DNA of 64,000 bases from Archivesica marissinica (GCA_014843695.1 CM026390.1:97973686-98037685), one strand, 5' to 3'; counted from the stretch's first letter, positions 10,252 through 20,720 are shown. The notes: generated by a model not told the origin, from the letters alone. Numbers and translations: made by a program.

Positions 10252-10811
10252 ACACACAACACACACACAACCCACACAACACACACACAACACATACACA
10301 ACACATACACAACACACATACACACACAACGCACACACCACACACACAAACACAACACACACAACACATACAACACACAAAACACACACAAAACACTCAC
10401 AAAACACAAACAACACACACAACACATACACAAACAACGCACAACACACACACGCACACGCACACACACACATAACACACACACAACACACACACAACAC
10501 ACAAAACACAAACACACCAAAAAACCACACACACACACACAACACACACACACCACACACACAACACACACACACACACCACACACACACACACACACAC
10601 AACACACACACACCACACACACCACACCACACACAACACACACCCACACACACACACACACACACCACCCACAACACACACACAACACACCACACACACC
10701 ACCCACACACACACACCACACAACACACCACACACACACACCAACACACCACACAACACACACACACACACACACAACACACCACACACACAAACACACC
10801 ACACACACCAT
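10252..10811. repeat. CA/CCACA microsatellite, right block
   Basis: Same composition as the left block, with scattered ACAAAACAC and ACGCAC variants, ending at a reversed repeat H. Confidence 0.97.
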
Positions 10812-10862
10812 TAGTCGCCACATGGTTCGCCAGAGGCGGGGTATAAACTCAATCATCATCAT
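10812..10862 (-). repeat. Short dispersed repeat H
   Basis: Reversed copy: TCGCCACATGGTTCGCCAGA then GTATAAACTCAATCATCATC. Confidence 0.55.
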
Positions 10863-11060
10863 CAGCTTAGTCATTTTATATTTTGGCGGATAGTGCAATG
10901 ATACAGACAGAGACACAACTCAGAGACACCTCTGGTTCATTCACGTGCACGATGTACAGCACCGACACGAGAAATCGATTTAACATTCCATCTGAAAGAC
11001 TGTTAATTGTATTAGGGTCAGACCTGCGATCCCTGGATTACCAGTCCAACGTGTTAACCA
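10863..11060 (-). mobile_element. SINE A, reversed, worn head
   Basis: Body phrases TCTGAAAGACTGTTAAT and GATAGTGCAATGATACAGAC are present, and the head ends TTACCAGTCCAACGTGTTAA. Its tail faces the microsatellite. Confidence 0.85.
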
Positions 11061-11825
11061 TTTGTATTATCGTGCTATATTATTGTAACATTGTGTTGTA
11101 TATTATATCATGATGAATTCAATTAAATATGATTAAACTAAACGTGTTAACAACTTGTCTACGGATCCGTCTGTACGCAAATTGTATGCAAGGGGAAGTA
11201 ACCACTACGGGGAACTCGATGCGATTAGTTCGCTTTGATTAACAGGACATGTGTCAATTTCACAGGTAAACGGTGTAAGGGTACGATAGGACGGCTGTAA
11301 ACACAGGTAAATCACAATTGTACACACGCTGTTTACCAACGCGCAGCGGGATTAACGAAATGGAATAAAAATAGTTTGAATTTATAATGTTTTCATGTCA
11401 TTTTCAACATACATGATGTAATAAGCGGAAAGTGGAATAAATTTTATAAAATTAATATAAAGGAATTGTTCAGTTTATAAACTTGTGACAGCAAGCAATT
11501 TCTCGAATATGATGAAAATTGATCAATGCCAGATATGTAGTGTGTCACTGGATTATGTTTTATGATTCACTTTGGATTGTATCAACATGTTTTCTGCTGG
11601 AATTAGTTCCTGATCATGTCGACCGTACCTACCAACAAAAAACGGCAGTCTGAACGGGTAAGATTCGTGTGAAGAGCTTAATATTAATTGTTTGTTTACG
11701 TTGTATGTTTGTTCTAAATGAGGTAACGAATCACATTTCGGGGTTTAAACCCACGTCCGCCTGATCCTCCATTACTAGTTCTATATATAAGACCTCTACA
11801 TAAATTAAAAATGCCTGGATAGTAA
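11061..11825. other. Unassigned 765-bp stretch
   Basis: AT-rich, no convincing ORF and no repeat recognised elsewhere in the window. It may include more of the LINE whose tail follows at 11826. Confidence 0.4.
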
Positions 11826-12056
11826 AATGTCCACCCAGTTAAACCCGTTAAGTATACAAACTTTGAAGTTAGCAACATTCTTGAAAATCAGGTCACAAAC
11901 AACTCAAACTGTTTTGTTGTGAATAGTGCTAACAGTGAACAATACAAAAACTCCTTTTTCATAAGAACAGTGGTAAAATGGAACAAACTGAACGAGTGCA
12001 CTATTAGCGCCCAGACAGTCGAGGCCTTCAAGATAGGCCTCCAGAGCTGCTACTAA
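11826..12056 (+). pseudogene. Non-LTR reverse transcriptase, C-terminal tail
   Basis: A 76-codon frame without ATG, closed by TAA at 12054-12056. It ends EQYKNSFFIRTVVKWNKLNE followed by CTISAQTVEAFKIGLQSCY, the classic Jockey/CR1-type terminus (NSFFxRTxxxWNxLP...VEAFKxxL). The frame begins after an in-frame TAA at 11823-11825 and no catalytic motif is present, so this is a 5' truncated relic. The chance of a host exon is small given the diagnostic pattern. Confidence 0.78.
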
Positions 12057-12185
12057 GCGCGCACCCCTCCCCGTAGTGAAATACCAGTATTGGGATCTAC
12101 TACGTAACATACAGACAGATGTCACATTTTTCAAGTCTAAATATTCAGACTACTCCATTACCTGGAGCCGAACTCTATGTATCAC

Positions 12186-12331
12186 TCAGTCTTCACGAAA
12201 CTTTGCCAGAGTTTGTCTGACACCGGTCAGACAAATGATTAAAATGCACTTAAACTTTCAATAGATTTTGTCCTTTCGAAGGATTTTTTGTCTGACATGT
12301 CAGGCGGTCCTACGGATTTCGGGAAGACTGA
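12186..12331. mobile_element. MITE with CAGTCTTC ends and inner palindromes
   Basis: Ends TCAGTCTTCACGAAA and TTTCGGGAAGACTGA are inverted repeats. The inside holds TTTGTCTGAC-ACCG-GTCAGACAAA, a 10-bp-arm hairpin, and a second one around GTCTGACATGTCAGG. About 146 bp, noncoding. Confidence 0.7.
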
Positions 12332-12334
12332 TGT

Positions 12335-12530
12335 ATGTATGTCAACAGGTCAAGCCACTTGCAGGGACCTAGACATGTTTTCCTGGGCAGGCGTAGCCGG
12401 TCTTAGAGGTTAACCAGTCTAAGTAGTGTGTGTGTGAGGTGCCTTGCTCAATGACATTACATACGTGGTCTGACCGAGTATTGAACACAGGACCGTTTGA
12501 TTCCAATTCCGACTCTCTACTAGTAAATGG
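12335..12530 (+). repeat. Dispersed repeat G
   Basis: Inverse of 7741-7885: ACCTAGACATGTTTTCCTGG, GGTTAACCAGTCTAAG, ending with ACCGTTTGATTCCAATTCCG. Just downstream at 12573 a hAT-like end CAGGCGCGTAGCTAGG is visible without its partner. Confidence 0.6.
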
Positions 12531-12799
12531 TAGTACCTCGTCTGTACTGAGACAGTATAAGTTTCACTATCAGGCGCGTAGCTAGGCCTAAATATGGATT
12601 ACGCACCATTCTAGGGAGATATTTTGTCCCGCTATATGGCCTATACTTGCCTATAATGAACATCAGTTACAATCAATATATGTTGGCATTTTGTTCATTT
12701 CTTCTTTCGTGTGAATGACCAATGTCTGTGCCCCCCCTTACACCCTTACGATCGAGTTTTTATTGCATTTTTCGCATTTATTTAATTTAATTTTCAGGA

Positions 12800-13020
12800 A
12801 CTGTCAAAATAAATCTTACCTCTGTCTGAATTCTTGTCTGCTCCACTGGAGCCAAATTGATAAACTTGGAGCCAACTAAGAGCCACATAGTTTCACAGAT
12901 AAATATTTGAAGCCATGTATTAGACAAAACGTGTGCCAAAAAAAAAAGTAAAGTTGCGTCAAATATTTCCGCCAATTCACAAAAGTTCGAGCCAATATTT
13001 GTTTGTTGTTGCGCAATCAA
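12800..13020 (-). repeat. Short-spaced GAGCCAA motif cluster
   Basis: GGAGCCAA, GAGCCA or GCCAA recur about six times at 25-60-bp spacing between 12848 and 12993, in AT-rich sequence. It resembles a worn MITE, but no termini are seen. Confidence 0.35.
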
Positions 13021-13125
13021 TTTCTGATTCATCCTGCATGCACGACAGGTTCATTTCTCTTATTGTGTTACACACTCAATCCCGATGTAACTCGCCCAGA
13101 AAGAGAGATTGAAGCACCGTGACAT

Positions 13126-13372
13126 TTAACCAATTCAACACCAAGTAACTGACATGGACTGGTCCATGATATTTTTAGACCAATACATTATTAATAACAA
13201 AATTACATTTGGATCAGTTCATTTATCAAAATGGGTAATTTTGTTTCTAAAAATAGTTATATTACTTGAAAAAAGTGCAGATCCTGATGAGACGGCTCGT
13301 CACGAGCCGGCTCATCTGGATCTACACTTTTTTGTAAGCCAATTTAGAGGTCTGTGGTGTTGAACGGGTTAA
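13126..13372 (+). mobile_element. TTAA MITE family T1, complete
   Basis: Begins TTAACCAATTCAACACCAAG and ends GTGTTGAACGGGTTAA, imperfect inverted termini with TTAA at each side. The core 13280-13322 is a hairpin: arms from GATCCTGATGAGACGGCTCGT, 19 of 21 pairs, around a single C. The length of about 245 bp is constant across the family. TTAA specificity suggests a piggyBac- or Kolobok-type transposase in trans. No ORF. Confidence 0.88.
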
Positions 13373-13474
13373 ATGCCTTCCCCAAGGAGCACAATCGTAA
13401 CCACTACAGTTGTTTACGAACACAAACTCCGGGCCTCCCACACCTGAAGAAAATGCGCTAACCGTCAAGAGCAA

Positions 13475-13702
13475 AACCCTTTGCCTGCTGAGTAAATAAA
13501 ATAACATTTGCTAACAACATAGATCCAGATCAGTCTGATCAGGATCTATGTTGTTTGCTATTCAGCCACGTGTTTTAGCTCCGCTATCCGAATAGCAAAC
13601 GGCATGGAGTCTGATCAGATGGCACATTCTCTGCCGTCTGATCTGGCTCTATGTCGTTTGCAAAAGTGATTTTGTATCTGCCGCTAGGGTGAAAAAGGTT
13701 AA
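13475..13702 (+). mobile_element. TTAA MITE family T3
   Basis: Starts AACCCTTTGCCTGCTGAG and ends CCGCTAGGGTGAAAAAGGTTAA. The inside is built from repeated inverted phrases: GCAAACAACATAGATC, GATCTATGTTGTTTGC and CTATTCGGATAG-like blocks, able to fold into several hairpins. Confidence 0.8.
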
Positions 13703-13784
13703 ATGACAGGACTCTAACGCCCGAGTAGACGGTCACCATTACTTGGCTTATCACGATCATCTCATTTAGTAAGATTCAACATAT

Positions 13785-13975
13785 TTTTGGGGGGGGGGTT
13801 GAAGGTTGGAACCTCGTCCGGTTCTGATATGGTCGGTTAGTGGGTCGCCAGCTAGTAGAATAATGGTTATCAGCCTGACCTGCAAATTCTGGAAGTACTG
13901 ATGTTCATAAAAGATATCTCATTATAAAGTCAGAATTGGCTGTTTCAGTAGTAAGTAGGGGGTGACACAATATTC
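13785..13975 (+). mobile_element. SINE E, degenerate, body only
   Basis: Matches the body of the 3925-4165 copy (TGATATGGTCGGTTAGTGGG, AAGTACTGATGTTCAT, GGGGTGACAC). The head is replaced by a run of G. Confidence 0.6.
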
Positions 13976-13979
13976 AACA

Positions 13980-14850
13980 AACACTTTACTTTTATCGTTA
14001 TTCATTCGACTATCTACCATTGAATAACCGAAGCCACTGCATCTGGTTAATTTACTAGGTTCTTAGTTTTATGAACCAATTGGTCATTTGTAGCGTAGCC
14101 CTGTGACATGTAAGAACCATTTACAATGTAGCTAAACAGTTTTACCGGTGTCGGTGTTCACCGAAAATACCAAACAGCATTTTATGCATGGCTGGTTCTT
14201 CACGCCATTGTAGAACTGTTTAGTCTGTACTACACAGCTAAAGAATAGAACATAGTAAAACAGCTAATAAATTATTTTATATATCAGGCAGTCTGATATC
14301 AGATTAAACAATCAATTCCTTTCACCATATCTGATATAACATATTACAACATAATATTCTGTCAACTTAGGTTAAGTTCATTAATTATGTATTTATTCGT
14401 TTTTATTGTTAGTCATTTCCTATATTAAATGAGTTTTATGCCCGATTATAATCCGGTTGTCTAATGAACCAGATCCACATACAAATCTACGTTTTTGGCA
14501 CACCTGTGACTTAATTGTTCAAAGTATTTTTATAAAAAATCCATATTCGACAAACATTATTATTAGGTTATCGTATGTATCGCGTACAATGTCTGTTATC
14601 TTGTGTGTTTTTCTGTCATAAATTATGATTATATCAAATAACTCAATGACACAAATACTTGAAACACAAATCATTGAGATCTAAGGGAACCAGGTGCTAG
14701 AAAGCCATTTGGGAGAAATTGCCAGTCTGAGTCACCTGACATCTCCCTATTCTGAGTTCAGGGAGGATAGGGTTGAGAGGTAGAGGGAGGACATTTGGAT
14801 GAATCGACAAGTTTCTTCATTGCATACTTTGCACTTCTATCTATTTTAGC
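13980..14850. other. Unassigned AT-rich stretch
   Basis: No ORF of note. A loose inverted pair CTAAACAGTT / AACTGTTTAG brackets 14133-14223 and could be an old foldback element. Confidence 0.4.
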
Positions 14851-14852
14851 CC

Positions 14853-15083
14853 TTAACCCTTTCAACACCACAGACTGCTAAATAGGCTTACAAAAAGTGT
14901 AGATCCATCCATGACGAGCCATCTCATCAGGATCTGCACTTTTTGCCAGTGATATGACTATTTTTAGACATAATTACCCATTTTGATAAATGAACTTGTC
15001 CAAATGTGATTTTCTGATTCATTTATTGGTTTATGAATATCATGGACCAGTCCATGTGAGTTACTTGGTGTTGAATGGGTTAG
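14853..15083 (-). mobile_element. TTAA MITE T1, reversed
   Basis: TTAACCCTTTCAACACCACA at the left and TTGAATGGGTTAG at the right; the hairpin core is shortened (GATCCATCCATGACGAGCC). The right end abuts a T3 copy directly. Confidence 0.85.
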
Positions 15084-15303
15084 CCTGCCGAATAAATTGG
15101 ATGGAATGTGCAAACAACATAGATCCAGATCAGCTGTGGCTGATCAGGACCTGTGATGTTTGCTATTCAGACAAGTATTTTAGCTCCACTATCCGAATAG
15201 CAAACAGCATAGAGCCTGATCAGACGGAACATTATGATCCGTCTGATCTGGCTCTATGTTGTTTGCACAAGCGACTTTAGGTGTGATTGGCAGGTTACGG
15301 GTA
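15084..15303 (-). mobile_element. TTAA MITE T3, adjoining T1
   Basis: Contains TGCAAACAACATAGATCCAG, TTTAGCTCCACTATCCGAAT and ATCTGGCTCTATGTTGTTTG; ends GGCAGGTTACGGGT, lacking a clean TTAA. Confidence 0.75.
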
Positions 15304-15365
15304 AAAGATAATTGAAACTTGTCAAGTCCATTCAAATGGAACTAATGTCGTAAAAACTAGTCTCT

Positions 15366-15600
15366 AGTGGAAGTCGTGATAGCGCAGTGGATGCGCATTC
15401 ACTTCAGGTGCGAAAGGTCCGGAGTTCGAGTCCCGCTGGAGCCGTTACGATTGTGCCCTTAGGCAAGGCATTTAAATTCCACATTGCCTCTTCTTTCTCC
15501 TTCATGGCGATGGATTCCATCAGGAATGGGGTCTCGAGAGTGATTAATATAAGTTGAAAGAACTTGTTTCGCAATCGAGCTAAAATAAATTTGTATAAAC
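15366..15600 (+). mobile_element. SINE C, full length
   Basis: Head GGAAGTCGTGATAGCGCAGT, anticodon arm altered to TTCAC-TTCAGGT-GCGAA, box B GAGTTCGAGTCCC, tail AATCGAGCTAAAATAAATTT; a short tail repeat follows at 15605-15640. Confidence 0.9.
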
Positions 15601-15604
15601 TAAA

Positions 15605-15950
15605 ACTAGTCTCGCAATCAAGCTAAAAGAAATTTGTATTAGTTTTTTCTAGAGCGGAATTTTTGTTTCTTTTTTAAAATTTTATTTAATTATATACAAG
15701 CATGAACAGGTGGGTGTCTTCGGGCGGGCAAAACTATATAGACTGACTTGAATTTGTCCGTCCGTTTGACCAATATGTACTGCCCTATTTGCCTCTTTGA
15801 TCAAGCATAATTAGCTGTCAATCACTGTAAGAATTAGCAAACATTTCTAGAGGATAACCCCAGATACTCCCTCCTGCACCGGCACCTGCCCCATCGCGAC
15901 TCAAAATGCAGAATAATAAATATAGGGTTATAACATACTAAATCATGTGT
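15605..15950. other. Unassigned stretch
   Basis: Partial SINE C tail repeat at the start; otherwise AT-rich sequence with no ORF or recognised repeat. Confidence 0.4.
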
Positions 15951-15960
15951 TTCGATTAGC

Positions 15961-16022
15961 TGTTCGATTAGCGGTTAGCACGCTCGCTTCTCACCAATAC
16001 AACCAGGTTCGATCCTCGGACA
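15961..16022 (+). mobile_element. SINE B head only
   Basis: CTGTTCGATTAGCGGTTAGC through GGTTCGATCCTCGGAC, then unrelated sequence. Confidence 0.7.
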
Positions 16023-16082
16023 TATAATAATACTTATAAGATGAGGAAACAGATGAAAATGAATGGCATGTTGTAGTTTATA

Positions 16083-16592
16083 CAAATCTATTTTTAGCTC
16101 GCTTGCATGTGTGTTTTACGTTTATTTATCGTCGCTACCGGTTGCCCATATGAGCGACGCCTCCTGAAGAGATTAATTATTTTTGATTTTGGAGGATAGT
16201 GCATGATACAGAAAGAGACCAATTCCAGAATCTCCTCTGGTTCTTTTACGTGCACAGTGTAAAGCACCGACACGAGACCTCGGTTTAACGTCCCATCTGA
16301 AAGACTGTTAATTTCTGTTAATTTTATTAGGGTCAGATGGGGGATCGAACCTGCGATCCCTGGATTACCAGTCCAGCGTGTTACCACTGGACTACAGATC
16401 GTCTGTTAGCTCGCTTGCGAACTTATATTAATCACTCTCTAAACCTCATTCCTGATGGAATTCATCGCCACATACTAAGGGAGAGAGAAGAGGCATGTTG
16501 AATACGTCTTGCCTAAGAGCACATTATCGTAACAGCTACAGCTGGGCGCAAACTCCGGCATGCACTACCACTGCGCTATCACAACTTACCTA
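16083..16592 (-). mobile_element. SINE C split by a SINE A insertion
   Basis: The tail lies at 16083-16106 and the rest at 16406-16592. The duplicated 13 bp TTAGCTCGCTTGC (16094-16106 and 16406-16418) flanks the inserted SINE A. Confidence 0.88.
16107..16405 (-). mobile_element. SINE A nested in SINE C
   Basis: Reversed complete SINE A: tail GTGTGTTTTACGTTTATTTA, head ending CCACTGGACTACAGATCGTC. The 13-bp target duplication makes both ends exact. Confidence 0.92.
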
Positions 16593-16671
16593 GCATGTAG
16601 TGCAAAGGAAACAGCAATAGATACAGAGGAAACCAATTAATTAAGAGGACCGATTATTCAGAGACAGTAGC

Positions 16672-16947
16672 CAGGGATCATTTTAGAGGGCGATGTGGGC
16701 GAAATTGTCGTCCTAGGGACCCTGACCACTCCCTAAAAAAAAAAAACATTACGATTTTCAAACAAAATTTTGTCTAGTAAGATACACTGGCCATTATAAA
16801 GCACTCCTTCTATTCAAATGTTTTATTTAATGGTTGTACTGTGCATTTTAACCCTATTTTGCAGAAGTATATTAAAGAACACCATTTAAGGAAGCATTCA
16901 CGCGCTTTCTCACTTCTCCCAAATATTCTGACCTAGAATGAATCCTG
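16672..16947 (-). mobile_element. MITE family H1, 276 bp, 6-bp TSD
   Basis: H1 elements have termini CAGGG-TCATTCTAG inverted at both ends (here CAGGGATCATTTTAG and CTAGAATGAATCCTG). AGTAGC flanks at 16666-16671 and 16948-16953 are identical. Noncoding. CAGGG ends suggest hAT, but a 6-bp duplication is shorter than the usual 8, so the superfamily is open. Confidence 0.85.
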
Positions 16948-17021
16948 AGTAGCTGACTATATTGTTTCTCACTTCTTTTAGAAATTGTGAATGTCTAATG
17001 AGGCTAATTAACTTTAAGACC

Positions 17022-17258
17022 GTGGAAGTCGTGATAGCGTAGTGGATGCACGTTCGCTTCAAGTGTGAAAGTTTCAGAGTTTGAGCCCCGCTGGAGCCGT
17101 TACGATTGTGTCTTTAGGCAAGACATTTAAATTCCGCTTTGCCTCTTCTCTCTCCTTCATGGCGATGGATTCTATCAGGAATGAGGTTTCGAGAATGATT
17201 AATATAAGTTGAAAGAACTTGTTTCGCAATCGAGCTAAAATAAATTTGTATAAACTAA
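17022..17258 (+). mobile_element. SINE C
   Basis: Head GTGGAAGTCGTGATAGCGTA, box B weakened to GAGTTTGAGCCCC, complete tail. Confidence 0.88.
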
Positions 17259-17261
17259 CTT

Positions 17262-17877
17262 TAACATGTACGAGGGAGAAGATTAATGTTACTTGTATAC
17301 AGGGAAGAAGTTTGTTGACTTGGCTAAATATCCTTCGTGTCCTGCAACTGAAATAGGGAAAAGTGTTTGTAGCGTACTGGTCACTTGATCAATGTCAGGC
17401 CGTGTAAATTACGAGTTCCAATCAATTCCAGATTACTTACCAACTGACATTTGTCGTTCTATTCAAAGCCGGTGTACGTTTATATTAATGGCGGCCATAA
17501 GTTTGAAAAGGTGTTAATTCCTAAATCCTGTTTTATCCCATTAATTGAGATATTATCAGGAAAATAATATGCGCTGGTCTCCATGTCAATATGGACAAAC
17601 AGGGGATACTGATAAATCATTGATATGGCCTCTTATGCACTCCATTCAGTCCAATTGAGGTAAATTCTAGTACCTTTCATATATTCACAAAATTACCTTA
17701 TCTAAAAACCGCCTCTTAATGCTAAACAAGTAGACAAGATCAAACATTCCCCAGCAAGGATCTCATAGGGTATAACTTTTATTTATGCAAAATGTAAATT
17801 ACGAATATGAAGTGTTTTGTCGGCACTTTGGACCTTAAGCAAATGCAAATTGTAGAATTTTAATATCTGTACAAATT
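17262..17877. other. Unassigned stretch
   Basis: AT-rich, no ORF and no repeat recognised. Confidence 0.4.
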
Positions 17878-17960
17878 TATAAGGCCATCCTTTAAAAAAA
17901 ATTCATTTGTCATGTCGCTACCCAGAAAATTTGAGATGGGCTTGTATGTAGGTCGGAAAA
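17878..17960 (-). repeat. Dispersed repeat L, unexpanded
   Basis: GGCCATCCTTTAAAAAAAAT then TCGCTACCCAGAAAATTTGA. The corresponding outer parts flank the 21-bp array at 20398-20695. Upstream GCAAATTGTAGAATTTTAAT is shared with about 19355. Confidence 0.45.
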
Positions 17961-17965
17961 AAAAA

Positions 17966-18262
17966 GTCGAGGGTCAACATTTTGCTTATAAAATGCTCCA
18001 CCTATAAGTCGATGGTCAACATTTTGCTTATAAAATGCTCCGCCCATAAGTCGACGGTCAACATTTTGCTTATAAAATGCTCCACCTATAAGTCGATGGT
18101 CAACATTTTGCTTATAAAATGCTCCACCTATAAGTCGACGGTCAACATTTTGCTTATAAAATGCTCCACCTATAAGTCGATGGTCAACATTTTGCTTATA
18201 AAATGCTCCACCTATAAGTCGACGGTCAACATTTTGCTTATAAAATGCTCCGCCCATAAGTC
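17966..18262. repeat. 42-bp array with alternating units
   Basis: Seven units. Each holds GGTCAACATTTTGCTTATAA, AATGCTCC and CCTATAAGTCGA. The triplet after GTC runs GAG, GAT, GAC, GAT, GAC, GAT, GAC, GAG, so the effective repeat is an 84-bp dimer. 42 is divisible by three, which is why frames of 104 and 115 codons appear on opposite strands; not coding. Confidence 0.95.
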
Positions 18263-18535
18263 GAGGGTACTCGATACTGGGACTGATAACATTTGATACG
18301 ACAATGGTTTATTCTCTCATATTTGTATGAAACTGAGATAGATTTGTGATATCTGATTGACTTTATTCCATTAAAAATCATAGAAAATAAACTGATTCAC
18401 AACAAACATTTCCAAAGTTGGTTTATCAGTTTGTCTTTGGTTTATAATGTAAATAATTGTCTAATATAGACTATGCAAGTTGTTTAAATCAAATAAAACA
18501 AACAAACAGACATATTTAAAGTTCCAGCAAATAAG
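18263..18535 (+). mobile_element. Element J body next to its own array
   Basis: Starts with CATAAGTCGAGGGTAC and continues with ACGACAATGGTTTATTCTCT and GTTCCAGCAAATAA, as in 55880-56240 and 59281-59400. No far terminus is visible here. Confidence 0.6.
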
Positions 18536-18547
18536 AGAACTCCTTTC

Positions 18548-18858
18548 CAGGGTTCATTCTAGGTCAGAATTTTTGGGAGAAGTGAGAAAGCGTGTGATCG
18601 CTTCCTTAAATGGTGTTCTTTAATATACTTCTGCAAAATAGGGTTAATATGCACAGTACAACCATTAAATACAACATTTGAATAGAAGGAGTGCTTTATA
18701 ATGGGCCAGTGTATCTTACTAGACAACATTTTGTTTGAAAATCTTAAAAACCAAAAAATATATTAATTTTTTTAAGGGAGAAGTGGGGCCCCCAGAGGGC
18801 GAAGTCAGGGTCCCTAGGGCGACAATTTCGCCCACATCACCCTCTAGAATGATCCCTG
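18548..18858 (+). mobile_element. MITE H1, 311 bp
   Basis: CAGGGTTCATTCTAGGTCAG to CTCTAGAATGATCCCTG, flanked by CTTTC on both sides. Confidence 0.88.
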
Positions 18859-18999
18859 CTTTCTTGTCCATACGGCGACCTAGAACTTTCAGGGTACCTG
18901 ATGCTTGTCTTAGCTTAAAGCTTAATAACTTGTAACTAGTTATCCCATGCAGTAACTAAAGTCTCTTCCACCTGCGCCACTCGCAAAGAACAAATTGCC

Positions 19000-19209
19000 T
19001 TTCACCAATGCAACCCAGGTTCAATCCTCGGACCGGGAAGTATGTGAGATGGTACGGTGGTCACCAGATCGGACAGGTGGGTTTTCTCCGGGTACTCTGA
19101 TTTCCTCCCACACGAATGACCACATTTACGCTTTCATCCACACCGAGTGATTAATATAAGTTGTTAAAACTTGCATCGCAATCGTTGTAAAATAAATAAA
19201 GTTTAAACT
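19000..19209 (+). mobile_element. SINE B, 5' truncated, with ~33-bp TSD
   Basis: Starts at TTTCACCAATGCAACCC and runs to the AAATAAAGTTTAAA tail. The flanks 18967-18999 and 19210-19242 match with about three differences (CACTCGCAAAGAA in both), giving an unusually long target duplication. Confidence 0.85.
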
Positions 19210-19311
19210 CCCACCTGTGCCACTCGCAAAGAAATAATTGCCGCAATATCAATAAATAAAATTTAAGGAATAATCAATTTAGCTTAGATTTTTATCATGT
19301 CAGGTTATGCC

Positions 19312-19345
19312 AAACAAACAATTTTTTAAGGATGGTCTTTCTGGA
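19312..19345 (+). repeat. Dispersed repeat L end
   Basis: CCAAACAAACAATTTTTTAA then GGATGGTC, the reverse of 20365-20397. Confidence 0.45.
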
Positions 19346-19389
19346 ACACAAGAACATGCAAATTGTTGAATTTTAATATCTGTCAGTAA

Positions 19390-19708
19390 AGAGTTTTATA
19401 GTGTTGAAACTGCTATATCATAGCTTGTCTTTCAGCTTATTGAATGCTTTATATTCAGTGTCCAATATTTGCAAATGAAATCATTGCACGGGCGATTACA
19501 CTTTAAGATAAAGTATAAGTGTCTTCAATTATTTTTCAGCTGTAAATCGCGCGTAAAAATCTTCGATTAATGTAGGCCTACATGTACAATTATCATCAGT
19601 CACATATCGCAGCTCCTTGTACTCATTAACTTCATCAGTAGATTATCATCAGCAGACGACAATTCATTAATGTATTTTTCTTATTTCTTACTCAAACTGA
19701 AAACTCTG
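19390..19708. other. Mostly unassigned; T4-like remnant at its end
   Basis: 19636-19705 (CAGACGACAATTCATTAATG) matches the inside of MITE T4. The rest shows nothing recognisable. Confidence 0.4.
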
Positions 19709-19719
19709 GAAATCTGTCA

Positions 19720-20014
19720 GGTGTTTGTGTTTTATGTTTATTTTCGTCGCTACCGGTTACCCATATGAGCTACGCCTCCTGAAGAGATTAGTCATTTTAG
19801 ATTTTTGGAGGATAGTGCAATGATACAGACAGAGACCCATTCCAGAGTCTCCTCTGGTTCTTTTACGTGCACGGGGTAAAGCACCGGCACGTGACCTCGG
19901 CTTAACGTCCCATCTGAAAGACTGTTAATTTTATTATGGTCAGACAGGGGATCGAACCTGCGATCCCTGGCTTACCTGTCCAGCGTGTTACCACTGAGCT
20001 ACAGATCCGTCTGT
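19720..20014 (-). mobile_element. SINE A with 10-bp TSD
   Basis: Complete reversed copy; AAATCTGTCA at 19710-19719 and 20015-20024. Confidence 0.9.
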
Positions 20015-20099
20015 AAATCTGTCATGGAAGTTCAAGGAGCCTCTATTAAAAAAATGGATGATGGTGCGTGGAGTGCCTTTTGAGTGAGTGTCATCACCC

Positions 20100-20332
20100 A
20101 AGAATAAACTTTATTTCACAACGATTGCGAAACAATTAGCTATAGCAGTGTGGATAAAAGCGTATATGTTGTTATTTATGTGGGAGGAAACCAGAGTACC
20201 CGGAGAAAATACCTCTGTCCGATTTGGCGACCGGCGTACCATCTCACATACTTCTCGGTCCGAGGATCAAAACCTGGGTTGCATTTGTGAGAAACGAGCA
20301 GGCTTAAACCTGTGACTGTGCTATTCGGACAT
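20100..20332 (-). mobile_element. SINE B, internally deleted
   Basis: Tail at 20106, body GAGTACCCGGAGAAAATACC, head ending GTGCTATTCGGAC; part of the tail (ACTTATATTAATCACTC) is missing. Confidence 0.82.
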
Positions 20333-20364
20333 AGTGTCAGATGGAAATGGGTTGATCATAGTTA

Positions 20365-20720
20365 GGTCATCCTTAAATAATTGTTTGTTTGGTATAACCC
20401 GACCGACCCAGCATAATTCTCGACCGACCTTGCTTAATTCTCGACTGACCCAGCTTAATTCTTGACCGACCCAGCTTAATTCTCGACCAACCCAGCTTAA
20501 TTCTCGACCGACCCAGCTTCATTCTCGACCAACCCAGCATAATTCTTGACCAACCCAGCTTCATTCTCGACTGACCCAGCTTAATTCTCGACCGACCATG
20601 CTTAATTCTCGACCAACCCAGCTTCATTCTCGACCGACCCAGCTTCATTCTCGACTGACCTAGCTTAATTCTCGACTGACATAGCTTAATTCTCGCTACC
20701 CAAAATGTTTTATGATGTGT
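20365..20720 (-). repeat. Repeat L with internal 21-bp array
   Basis: L sequence GGTCATCCTTAAATAATTGT precedes about 14 units of CCGACCCAGCTTAATTCTCG+A (20398-20695), then L resumes with TCGCTACCCAAAATGTTTTA. 21 bp is seven codons, so a 91-codon KLGRSRI-type frame is open on the minus strand; an artefact. Confidence 0.8.

Noticed and set aside
8767..10916. Frames of up to 711 codons across the CA microsatellite
   Set aside because: They cross 1000 N and consist of Cys/Val or Thr/His dipeptide repeats.
17910..18296. Opposed 104- and 115-codon frames
   Set aside because: A 42-bp array is divisible by three and stop-free on both strands; no homology recognised.
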